DNA of 64,000 bases from Posidonia oceanica (lineage: Eukaryota > Streptophyta > Magnoliopsida > Alismatales > Posidoniaceae), in assembly GCA_037176725.1 (NCBI GenBank), contig JAZBRS010000075.1:72604001-72668000 (forward strand). The letters run 5' to 3'. Of the stretch, positions 29,167 to 39,900 are shown piece after piece (the first letter of the stretch is position 1; each line of letters opens with the position of its first letter). The position numbers and the translations under genes are program-made. Below the pieces are notes generated by a model that saw only the letters and a program-made list of their open reading frames with translations, searched no databases and was not told the origin of the DNA.

Positions 29167-31662
29167 TGATATGTTCGTTTTAATTAACCGCAAGAGCACG
29201 GCGTACATGGTAGCACGTCGGTAAGTACGGGTCAATCCCACAGAGAAAAGTGTTTCAAAAACAAAGATTAACTATCAATTATTGAAAGGGTTTGGGAGAG
29301 TCGATGTTTGAAAGCTAAAACTAGACTATCAGGATGCAATCAAATTAATTAAAATCTAGGGTTTCGAATTCATTCATGTGACGTTGAGAATGCATGATTA
29401 AATATACTCTATCTCTTGTTTTAGATCTCAATATTTGATTAAATGATTTTTACCCTAACAAGAATATACTATATGCAATGCATCATAGAATATCAAGTAA
29501 GGAATAAAGATACATAGAGCCAAATAAATCAAATGATATATGATAGATCCGAGATTATATACATGACCCCCAATTCATTCTTCTCTAAGTATAGACTAAA
29601 AAGATTAATTCAATATTAGTCTATCAAAGTTTATCGAATGATGAGTGATCTATGCAATATACATCCAGTTTATATAATCATAGCAACAAAGCACAAGAGA
29701 AAAGAAAATACTTAATCATAACATCCCAATTCACATGAATTTCATCTCAAACCCTAGATCTAGAAATTTAACTACTCATGAAAATGATAGAAAATAAAAG
29801 CTCAAATAAAGAACATGAAATAAAAGGCATAATTGAAGGAAAAATATTATTTGATTGATAAATACTGAGATTACACTAGAGGAACACTTGAAGATCTTCT
29901 AAAATACAAGAAAGGAAAAGTCTAAGCTTAGAAGGTAAAAGATGTGTTGAAAAATATCTGTGATATATGAATTTTGATGATAACAAATTGATATTACTTG
30001 AGATTATTATTTAATTGATTTTTAAGATAGGTGGATTATCTGAGAAAAGTCAATCATTGAAGAATATCAAGTATAGCATGGAATGCAGAAAAAATTTCTA
30101 CATTAGAGACTACACAAGGACAAGAAGAGAGATCAAGTCAAAATGTGTTTATGTTGTAATTTTGTGTATATTTCTTTATCAGTATACTCTAAGAAAGGAT
30201 GTAATGGATCTCCAAGAATACCCCAAAAATAGTTGGGATATCACCCTTACCTAAACCTGGGGATTACACTTAGAACCACCTCAAAGTTTAGAAGTTGGGT
30301 TAGAAACGGAAAACCGATTTTCACCGGTATACCGTTCCACAGGGTAGAAGGTTAATTAGCAAAAATATCATTTAATTAAGACCGTTGGATAAAAATGGAA
30401 CACCGTTTTATAACGGAATACCGTTATCTGAAATATGGGTCTTAGCTCCGAAATTCACCGGAGCACCGGTAGTATTTGTTTACAATTCAGATTAATATCG
30501 GAACACCATTTCATACCGGAATACCGATTTAATCGAAAGTTGAAGATTTTCGGTCAACCGATTCATTTCGGAATACCGTTTTATACTAGCCGTTTGTTAA
30601 CGTTGAGCTAGCCGTTAGACACAGACTTGGGCCATGTTTTATCTATAAATAGGACCCTTTAGGACTCACCAAAGGCACCTACCATCAACTAGCCTGTGTA
30701 CTACTCTTTTCCTAAGCTATAAGCTCCATACTAGTGAGAATACTCCCAAAACATCCAAAAAGCTGCATCTTGTGAAAGTTTCATCAAGAGATCAAAAAGG
30801 GACACTACTTAGTTTACTGTAAACAAGGAACATCCTTCTCGGGCTGTGAGAAGAGCTCTGCTAGTGTTTGCAGAGGAGGTATTCTTCATCAAGTAAGTGT
30901 TGTATTATTTGATAAAGATTAAGGGAACTCTAGAGGGGATCTGGGAGTGGACTAGGTCGGATTGGCTGAACCACTATATATACTGTGTCTATGATCATTG
31001 CCTCTCTTCCCTTTCTGTGATTGTAGTAGTAATTATTCAAACCGCTCTCTTTTATCTTTCACTTTGAATATTATCTATTGATCTGTTAAAATTGGTTAAA
31101 ATTCTGTTTAAATTTAAAATACTCTATTCACCCCTTCTAGAGTTGCCTCTCGATCCTAACAAGATGATCTCATAGATTTACACAAGGAGTCCTTTTATAG
31201 ACTTATAAAAACTTTCTTACGTTGAAGACAAATTCAAGTACAAAATTTGAATTTCAGTTTCAAATACAAGATATTTTCAACAAAAGATTGTAACAACCAA
31301 AGACTAAGTCAAAAATATCCTCCATGAGCGCTTGGGAGGCGCTCTTTTGCACAATCGGGAGCCTGGGAGGTGTCCACGTCAGTTGGGATTTCATTTGACT
31401 TGGTCTATCCGTTAGCTGATATTTATCCAAGTATTAACGCACGTAGAAAATGTGAATTTGACTTCTCAGCGTAACTCAATAATTTTTCATGTAAAATTCT
31501 TTTCTTTTCTGACACATTTATTCTTTTTCCCTCCTTTTTCTAAATTCTTTCTAAGTCTCTAGGTTCCTGCAAGATTTATACAAAATACCTCGAATAGCAT
31601 TATTTATATATATTAATCAATAAATATGAGGAATAAAATATATATGAATTATAAGTGAATCA
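29167..31662 (-). mobile_element. Solo LTR of the LARD-like family, with a nested solo LTR
   Basis: The sequence is the reverse complement of the 26927-28200 LTR. It starts TGATATGTTCG..TTAATTAACC and ends AAGTGAATCA. It is flanked by the perfect 5-bp duplication ATTGT at 29162-29166 and 31663-31667. With the inner insertion and one inner duplication removed it is ~1274 bp, equal to the intact LTR. The TATA-like signal is at 31192-31199 on the minus strand. It contains the same CTCCCAAGCGC words as the other LTRs. Confidence 0.9.
29945..31161 (+). mobile_element. Nested Copia (SIRE-like) solo LTR
   Basis: 1217 bp starting TGTTGAAAAATATCTGTG and ending GCCTCTCGATCCTAACA, termini that I recognise from SIRE/Maximus-type LTRs. 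A perfect duplication AGATG flanks it (29940-29944 and 31162-31166). A TATA box TATAAATAG lies at 30644-30652. ACCG(T/A)TTTC..GGAATACCG-like words recur about ten times between 30310 and 30570. No internal region remains, so LTR-LTR recombination has removed it. Confidence 0.88.
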
Positions 31663-31786
31663 ATTGTTCCACTGTTACTGTTATTTTACACAACACACCG
31701 AAGATAGAAGAAGGACACTATTATTCCATTGATTGTCATTTAAACTAATTACAATATATCAAACACTTAAAGATACACAACACCCT

Positions 31787-32226
31787 TCAAGTACACGTCA
31801 TTATAATTGAAATAGATAGAAGAAAGACAAAAACTATAAGTATATGTAAACATAACTTTTTAACTTCTACAACACATATCTTTGCTTCATCACATTTTTC
31901 TTCAATTGCAGCTAGTTTCATTAAGATCAACTCATCCATCGCAGTATTGTTGGAAGTCTCTTCACCTTCAATCCACTGGAAGAAGTCGCATGTCGAATAT
32001 GTATCCTGCAATATGAAGAATGACTAATTGAGGAATTTTTCCAAACACGTTGTAAGCAAACCCATTTCCTACTTACTCTTCATCTTGGACACCTCTAAAA
32101 CCTCCTATTTTTTGAACCTTCTTAAGAAGACTTGTACAGCCGACACAGCTTGTTGCAAAGGCATCTTAGTGGCTGGAGACCATGTACCCACACGGAGGAC
32201 AAATCCGTTCTTGTAGACATGGACAT
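31787..32226 (-). pseudogene. GRF-type zinc-finger, coiled-coil, membrane protein pseudogene
   Basis: Two exons in phase. Exon 1 (32226-32077) ends at a GTAAGT donor. Exon 2 (32005-31787) begins after TTGCAG. Exon 1 holds PLRCLCNKLCRLYKSS, then KNRRF and RCPR; exon 2 continues DTYSTCDFFQWIEG. Together these make the C-x-C...C...CDFFxW pattern of the GRF zinc finger. Then comes a helix, KLAAIEEKCDEAKICVVEVK, and a C-terminal hydrophobic segment, ILIVFVFLLSISIIM. Small GRF plus coiled-coil plus tail-anchor proteins form a large plant family. Exon 1 has three in-frame stops (TAA, TAG, TGA), so the gene is dead. Confidence 0.7.
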
Positions 32227-32929
32227 TGGAGAGGAAGAAAAAGAGGAACAAGAGGAAGATAAGGAAGGAGAAGAGGAGGGTGACCGCCAGAGAAGAAGAA
32301 GAGGAACAAGAGAAGATGACGAAGGAGATGATGAGGAGGAGAAGAAGAGTTGGATGGCTTTTGTATAAAAATCACAGGAACAGTAAAGTAATTTCAGGAT
32401 AAACTAATATGGAATCTTGACGTCGTTTGAGGTTAAACTAACTTGTATGCATACAAGTAAGATTTTCGATTTATTAAATGTATATATGAATTTTTTTGTG
32501 TAAGGTGGATATTGATGATAATACGATATTTAACGATGATATTTGGACAAAAAAACCCCATGATTTTTTATGTGGAATAACTTGTCGATGCAGTTTCATT
32601 TTGGTCATGTACTTTTCAACAAGATATGGTCACAAAAGGATTACTATTAGTAGTCAATCATGCTTTATTTCATTGTCAACTGCCAGGAGCAATCGCACCA
32701 AAAACTCAAGTTCCCTTTGGATTATGTTTTCTCTTCCATTGCTAATGTGTTTGACATTCCAAATATGTGGATTTGATCTGGATCAAATCTAAAACATCTA
32801 CATTGACAACAATATCATCTCAAATTGTATTGGTACCAAACCATGTTTGAACCTTGGATGAGCCTTTTTTACATTATGAGAATGGAAAGTTTTACTTCTG
32901 AAAATTTCAGCTTTCGGGTTATTGGTAAA
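32227..32929. other. AT-rich spacer, nothing recognised
   Basis: A purine-rich GAAGAGGAG block (32230-32350) continues from the GRF pseudogene and may be its Ser-rich 5' coding or leader sequence read from the other strand. The rest shows no feature I can support. Confidence 0.4.
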
Positions 32930-33771
32930 TAGTGGTGGAGTTAGGAAATTTTGAAAGGTGGTTCATATAAAGTCTATTAGTAGTAGGACTAAGTTTACTT
33001 TCCATTAATGATCTTTCTAAAGATCTTTTTTTTATCAAATATTTATCCATATCTGTTTATAAAATACAACTACTTCACAATCATAACTATATATAGAATA
33101 TGAAAGAAAAATAGGAAATAAAACAGGAATAATAAAGAAAATCCACAACCACAATACAAGATCCTTGCTGAGATAACATCGTAACAAAGAAAATAAAACA
33201 GGAATAACTAAGAAAATAAAATAAGAATTAACAATTAATAAAGAAAATATTGTAGCAGAGGAAGAGGAGACCTGACCTGTAGCAGAGCGTAAGAGCCAAA
33301 AGGAGACGGGCAGAGGACCGGATGGGAGCAGCTGATCCTGAGCGAGTGAGGTTGTGAGCACTGGCTGCGAGACAGGCCTGTAGCGGCCGGGACTACAGGG
33401 AGTCCGGACGCCTGTGGGGGTTACGGAGGTGGCAGGCCGGAGGGCGACGGGGTTGCAGACGGTGGAGGGCGACAAGGTTGTGGACAGTAGAGGGCTGTAA
33501 GGTTTTTGACACTTGCTATTAGGAAGGGTTGGTCGTCCGCCCCCGGTTGTCAAGTGTGAGAGTTGATCGAGATCGAGAGAGAGAGAGAGAGAGTAGAGAT
33601 TAAAGAAAAAACTTTGAGATTGAGAGAGAGAGTTGTGGAGGGCAATGGGGTTTTTGTTACGTGGGCATGTGGAATTCAGTGTTGAGTGGATCGTTGTAAT
33701 TCTGCATAGTAGTTCAACTATTTTTTTAAATATATAATTAAGGTGGATCGTATACTTGTGGCTCCGCCACT
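32930..33771. mobile_element. Short hAT-type element
   Basis: The ends are inverted: TAGTGGTGGAGTTAGG at left and the complement of CAGTGGCGGAGCCAC at right, a terminus typical of plant ZMYM1/TTF-type hAT elements. Flanking octamers TTGGTAAA and TCGGTAGA agree at six of eight positions. The 842-bp interior has a GC-rich block (33240-33500) and a GA repeat (33570-33600). An open frame on the minus strand (33811-33035) runs past the element end and shows no transposase motifs. Confidence 0.65.
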
Positions 33772-34029
33772 GTCGGTAGATTCCTGGACTCATACATGTC
33801 ATTCCTGGCACTTACCTTCGTTGACCAAATGTTAATTTGTGAAAGCTGGTGGTTAACCATGAAGTAACTATTAAGTTCAAAAAACCATGAAGTAACTATT
33901 CCAAAAACCTGCTTTACGAGTAACCAAAAATGCAAGAAGCCAAAAATCTACTTGTAATCGGGAAGTCAACAAAACCCACAAAATCCAACACGAGAGGACG
34001 AGACTCCACTCCTCCCAGTCGAATCTATA

Positions 34030-35856
34030 ATGCTCCTCTTCCTGAGACCAAAAACCTCCACCCCATTTCCACCACCTTTGCTCCTTCGCCGCTCAGACAC
34101 AACCACCTATACTTCTCCTCCTACCTACCAACACTACCTCTCTCTTCTCCAAAACCTCACCAGCACCAAGTCCCTCGCCGCCGGCAAACAGCTTCACGCC
34201 CGCCTCATCGTCTCCGGCCTCGGCTTCCACACCATCCTCGCCACGAAACTCGTCACGTTGTACTCGAGCTGCAACCATTTGGCCAATGCACACGCCCTGT
34301 TCGACAGAATTCCTAAGAGAAACATCTTCCTCTGGAACGTTCTCATTCGTGGGTATGCCTGGAATGGGCCACATGAAGTGGCAATTGAGCTTTATCATAG
34401 AATGCTTGATCATGGTCTCATGCCGGATAACTTCACGTTCCCGTTCGTGCTCAAGGCTTGCTCGGGTCTCTCGGCGATTCGGACCGGTAGGGAGATTCAT
34501 GAGCTTGCTGTGAGGACTAGGTGGGAGAGAGATATCTTTGTTGGTGCTGGTCTTGTTGATATGTATGCGAAATGTGGGTGTGTTTGTGATGCTAGGGAAG
34601 TGTTTGATAGAATGTCGGAGAGGGATGTCGTTGTTTGGAACTCAATGATTGGTGCGTATGCACAGAATAGCCTTCCTTTTGAGGCTCTTGGTTTGTTCAA
34701 GGATATGACTTTGGATGGTTTTGTGCCGACTGTCGCGACTCTTGTGATGGTGATTTCTGCATCGGCACATTCAGCAGCTTTGCCCAAAGGGAGGGAGATT
34801 CATGGGTTTAGTTGGAGGCGAGGTTTCGATTGCCAGGATATGGTGAAGACTGCACTTATTGATATGTATGCGAAGAGCGGATGTGTGGCAGTTGCATGGA
34901 GGCTGTTCGAGCAGCTTGCGGTGAAGAGGATTGTTTCATGGAATGCAATGATCAATGGGTATGCAATGCACGGGCATGCAAACGAAGCACTTGATATGTT
35001 CGATAGGATGGCAGAGGAAAATATGGTGATGCCAGACCACATCACTTTTGTTGGAATCCTATCCGCTTGCAGCAATGGAGGCCTGCTGGAAGAGGGGAGG
35101 AGGTTCTTTGATTTGCTAACGAGTGATTACTCAATAGAGACAACGATACAACATTACACTTGTATGATTGATCTCCTTGGTCACTCCGGTAGATTAGAAG
35201 AAGCTTATGATCTTGCCAAGCGAATGCCAATGAGACCAGATTCTGGTGTCTGGGGTTCCTTGCTCAATGCCTGCAAGATCCATAGAAACATTGAGCTTGG
35301 GGAGCTGGCACTACAGAAGCTCATAGAATTGGAACCCGATGATGCTGGCAACTACGTTCTTTTGTCAAACATCTATGCTCAGGCTGGGAAGTGGGCAGAA
35401 GCTGCGAAAATTAGAAAGTTGATGATTGAGATGGGTCTGAAGAAGAGCATTGCTTGTAGTTGGATTGAAATTAAGAACAATGTTCATGCTTTCTTGGTTG
35501 GAGATTTATCCCATCCTCGGTCAGATGAGATATTTGCTGAATTGGATAGGCTGGAAGGACTTATGGCCGAGGCCGGTTACATGCCGGATACAATGCCTGT
35601 CTTCCATGATGTTGAGGATGATGAGAAGAAGAACATGGTCCGCAGCCATAGCGAAAGGCTGGCAGTTGCGTTCGGGCTTATCAGTACACCTCCTGGAACC
35701 AAGCTTCTGATAACCAAGAACCTCCGCATTTGTGAGGACTGTCACACTGCCATCAAGTTCATCTCGAGAATTACAGAACGGGAAATTATAGTCCGGGATG
35801 TGAATCGGTATCACACATTCAAGAGTGGACAGTGCTCTTGCGGAGATTATTGGTGA
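34030..35856 (+). CDS. Pentatricopeptide repeat protein, PLS class with E and DYW domains
   Basis: Single-exon 608-residue protein, probably imported into plastid or mitochondrion (basic, Ser/Thr/Pro-rich first ~30 residues, no acidic residue until 23). P, L and S repeats fill ~50-405, with signatures such as GLVDMYAKCGCVCDAREVFD and ALIDMYAKSGCVAVAWRLF. E and E+ motifs follow (~406-500). The C-terminal DYW domain (~514-608) has H540-S-E542, C568-x2-C571-H572 and C602-S-C604, and ends DYW. These are the catalytic Glu and zinc ligands of the cytidine-deaminase fold, so an organelle C-to-U RNA editing factor is the likely role. All key residues are intact. The target site cannot be read from the sequence. 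The promoter space is short: a hAT element ends 258 bp upstream. It converges on ARPC2. Confidence 0.95.
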   Translation: MLLFLRPKTSTPFPPPLLLRRSDTTTYTSPPTYQHYLSLLQNLTSTKSLAAGKQLHARLIVSGLGFHTILATKLVTLYSSCNHLANAHALFDRIPKRNIFLWNVLIRGYAWNGPHEVAIELYHRMLDHGLMPDNFTFPFVLKACSGLSAIRTGREIHELAVRTRWERDIFVGAGLVDMYAKCGCVCDAREVFDRMSERDVVVWNSMIGAYAQNSLPFEALGLFKDMTLDGFVPTVATLVMVISASAHSAALPKGREIHGFSWRRGFDCQDMVKTALIDMYAKSGCVAVAWRLFEQLAVKRIVSWNAMINGYAMHGHANEALDMFDRMAEENMVMPDHITFVGILSACSNGGLLEEGRRFFDLLTSDYSIETTIQHYTCMIDLLGHSGRLEEAYDLAKRMPMRPDSGVWGSLLNACKIHRNIELGELALQKLIELEPDDAGNYVLLSNIYAQAGKWAEAAKIRKLMIEMGLKKSIACSWIEIKNNVHAFLVGDLSHPRSDEIFAELDRLEGLMAEAGYMPDTMPVFHDVEDDEKKNMVRSHSERLAVAFGLISTPPGTKLLITKNLRICEDCHTAIKFISRITEREIIVRDVNRYHTFKSGQCSCGDYW

Positions 35857-36960
35857 ACACAGCAGAGAACGTTTTAGAGAATATTGAAAAGGAGCAGATA
35901 AACATTCATAGTTTCATATCTGTCTTCCAGTCTACATTGATGCAACAAGAGATTGCCTGCCAGGAAAGAGTGGTTCAAATAGAGTTGATTTGTAATGTGA
36001 ATTGAGGATTTACAACATCATTCTTTTTCCTGCAGTGCCGATTGCAGCATTCATTTCCTGCAGAGTACCGAGAGGCTATTGAATTTTAATTTATTAGATG
36101 CACTCATTTGTAACCGATAACAGAATTGTACACTATTATGCTACAAGTTTCGCCCAACCATCTGTCCCAAGGGGGGACTTCCAGACCTGCTGAATTTTCT
36201 GAACTATAGTCCTACAATTACTTGAAGAATTGCAGCTACTAAACAGTCGGTGCTGTTCTGTGACTTTCTTTTACTCTACATGTTTTATCTATCATTTAGA
36301 TGCTGCAAAATAATGTAGAAAGAAACAAGCACAACGATTTTTTTTTAACAAGACTTGCCGGCAATAAAACTCTCATTAAGAGTTTGGCAAACATTTTACT
36401 TCAATGTTTTCCATATCAACCTTAGGGAAGTAGAATATACTGGAACATCACCGGTTACGGAGACAATGGTATAATACAAACTCCAACCTTAAATATCACT
36501 GAAAGACGGAGACAATAGTATAATACAGACTCCAACCATAAATATCACTGAAAGAATCACCAGAATAGACTAAAAAATACAGTGCTGCCACAGTAACACA
36601 GCTTTTTATACGATTTAATCCCTCATCTTCTTCCAGATACAGTGTTGAAAACCTTCAATTTAGATCATCATACATGAACATGTTATGAAATTACTACAAA
36701 ACTAAAAGGTCTGTCTTATTAAATCAAGAAGATAAATGAGGGGGGAATCAACAATTTTGATGTGCAAACTCAGTTAGTCCCTCTTTGGATCCATAGTAAC
36801 TTTTGGAATAAACCCAGAATAGGAATTCAACATCAAAGTTAAGAGTTGAAGAAACCATATAATTACCTACATCCACAAGAAATATCTGAAAAAATAGAAA
36901 AATGATTGACCACAAAAGCTTCTGCCATAATCGTGCACTCGTCAAAACTAGCAAACTAGT
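35857..36960. other. Convergent intergenic region between PPR gene and ARPC2
   Basis: 1.1 kb AT-rich, holding the 3' untranslated regions of both genes. A direct repeat of ~50 bp (GGAGACAATGGTATAATACA...AAATATCACTGAAAGA, 36458-36504 and 36512-36556) is the only structure noted. Confidence 0.55.
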
Positions 36961-39900
36961 TTAAAATGAATGGCCACGAGTTTCCCTAATACCCTGGAAT
37001 ATTAAAAGCAAAACATAGATTAAGAAAATCTGCCATTCAGTTTTAAAAGAAGAGTAATGTGAGCTCTCGTGTAGTTTTCCAACACACCAGTTTTTTAAAA
37101 GATCTTGTATGCAGCACCTTTTGATCATCGACATCCAATTTTGCTCGGTCCAACGCCTGGAATACACAGTTATTAACAACAATGTTGAAAATAAAATTTG
37201 AAGGATTTTGCACAACTTAAAGCTAAAGAAATCTCGGAAGGAAGCATATGATACCATAGGAAGATCCTTATCCATACCAAATAAAAATGGGATTCCCAAC
37301 TCAATAAGGAATCCTGTTGAATTTATTCAAAACAGCATCTAAAATCAAATCTACATTCTACTGGCATGCATTTGCAGATAATTTAATGATATATAGATCT
37401 TTTCTAAGTTTATGCAGTCGAATCTTTTACTACATAAGACATTATGTAATAATGTTACATAGCCTTTTCTCTCGGATGGTCATAACAAGACATGCAGAAT
37501 GCACGTAGGTCGTGTAATAAAACTAACAGAATCATTGTGTAAAATAGTAAAATAATAGTAATCTGCCAAACACTGCAGAATTTCCTACAAAAATGTATTA
37601 TATCACTCAAACTTGTAAGTGCATAGCTCCAGTCTCTGGTGTATACTCCCACTGTACTGCTCAAAAACAGATAGGACAACTAGTCTCATTCCCTACCTAT
37701 GAACTACCACCCTTACGATTTTCTATAAATAGAAGTCAATTGCAAGTACTATGCATTGGTACATCTTTGAATTTAATCATGGTATATTCCATCCTAATGT
37801 CCTAAGTTTTAGGTTTAAAAATTACTTGACTGCTTAATACTTAGGCACATTTATTGAGTGTCGAGGAAACCTAAACCGTTTATTCAACTGAAGATATAAA
37901 TTCTGTGGTCATGCAGCACATAGAATATTTCAGTCTTCAAGACATTATTAATAAAAATTTTAAGCTGAAGAGCAATGACTGCAGTGGAAGTTTCTACAGT
38001 AGATCTATAAAAGAGCAATTTGTCAAACAGCTCACATGGAAGACACATGTATGAGTTGTTTACATGAAAAGGAGAAGAAGCCAGCACGAAAAAAAAAAAG
38101 GAAAAAAAACTTTCATAACATGGAGGATTACCTGAATCATTGACTCCACACGGCGTCTCATTCTGGTATGCATAAATCCTTCTGAACACTGTAGACAAAC
38201 AATCATGTAATCAATCAGAAACATAGTTAATGACAAGGTTCCTTGCTGATCCGAACATACAAGATAAAAACTGAGAACTGAGTTGCACTCTCACTTGCAT
38301 AACCATTGTGTGATCATTTTTCCTAAGCAAAGAAGCAGAGATTCGCTTATGAAAATATTGGAAAAACATCATGGATGTGTGTCCTAAAAAGTTAAAACAA
38401 ACTACACATTGCAAACTTAAAAAGAATTGCCCCAAGCAACTCAAATCCAATATAACATCCACCAAGCTCACAACCCTTCCCTTAAAAAATAGTCCAACAC
38501 AATAAAATCTAATATGATGATACGATTACTCTCTCAGCCTCAGAAATTTCGTACTTGTTCCTACCAGATCAAGATTCATCAATTGGAATCTATGGCCTAT
38601 GGACCATATCAAGATACGAAATCTGTCTCACTTGCCTTTGGCTCCAATATGTTGGCAATTTATTGGGTGTATTATGCTCATAAGCTTTTATGCATTTTTT
38701 TGTCAGAACTGCTAACTAATCTAAAAGGTTTTGGGTTTTAAGAGCATATTTCTGACCACCATCAGATCGCTAATGAATCGGATGAATAATATTTCTGACC
38801 CAGTTAATAATATTTCTCCACATTCATATCCTCTCCTTCACTGTTAAAAAATTTAAAGTCTAAATACGTTTTTATCTAATGAACTTGTGTATCAAGCAGT
38901 AAACATGGCCATTGACTTTAGTCCCATATTGCAACAAAATTAACTATAGGCACCTGTTTTTTAATTGCAAAGCCTTCCTAATTCACAATCAAGTGAGCTA
39001 TTCAACCTTGACCAAAATGGTTACAAAGCTACATGCTGATCATACTCCTAATGTAAATGGAGAAGATGATAAATATGAAGTTCCCAGTGGTCAAGTCTTA
39101 CAGTAAAAAAAGTGAAATAACAATGAACAAATGCAAGTGATTCACAATAATAGATTGACAGTTTTATGAGAATAACATAATTGATAGGAGTACCAGTTTG
39201 AAATAGTGCTCCATAAACAAGAAGCATGTGGTGAGATCAAATAGAACTAGATGATATCCAAAAGAAAACTAGATAAAAGCATAACTGATTCCAACTTTTT
39301 ATATCGCAATATCACCTTTACAATAACCAAACTTATGTTTAACTTAGGCTCCATTTGGATTGCTTTTAGAACTACAGTTTTTAATAAAAAACCACCAAAA
39401 ACTATATATTACAACTTTTCTGTCAGTAGTTTTTTTAATTCAAATCATGGAAAAATTGTGTCAACTGTTTTTCAAAAAAACCGATGGAAAAAGACCCATT
39501 TTGAAATGCTTTTTTTCTTCTGAAAAAACGCCTTTTGTCAAAAGCTTCGGTTTGAAATGCAATTCTAAATGTGGCCTTAGTTGTGTTTGGGTCACATTAT
39601 GGCTTATGGCAATTTTATATAATCTGGCTATTTCATAGAATATGACTCGTGGTTAGAAGCTCAACCACCTAGCTTTTGGCCTCTGTCAATTTTATATAGC
39701 ATAAACTATGTCTGCTTCTATAGTTAACTTGACTGTATTTTCTCGTTTGATTCACATTGTGGCTATAAAACGATCATTGTAGAATCTAGGCATCCGAATT
39801 TGAACCAAATACAACCTAAAGCTAATAAGTTTAACTTAAAAGCTAACTAATATGTAGGCAACATAAAAGGCAAAATAAGAATGTTAGGAAAGAATATCTC

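Noticed and set aside
32496..32792. 98-codon plus-strand frame
   Set aside because: No recognisable motif and AT-rich context; not enough to call a gene.
33035..33811. 258-codon minus-strand frame across the short hAT element
   Set aside because: It crosses the element boundary, has no transposase or other motif, and contains low-complexity SLSLSL sequence.
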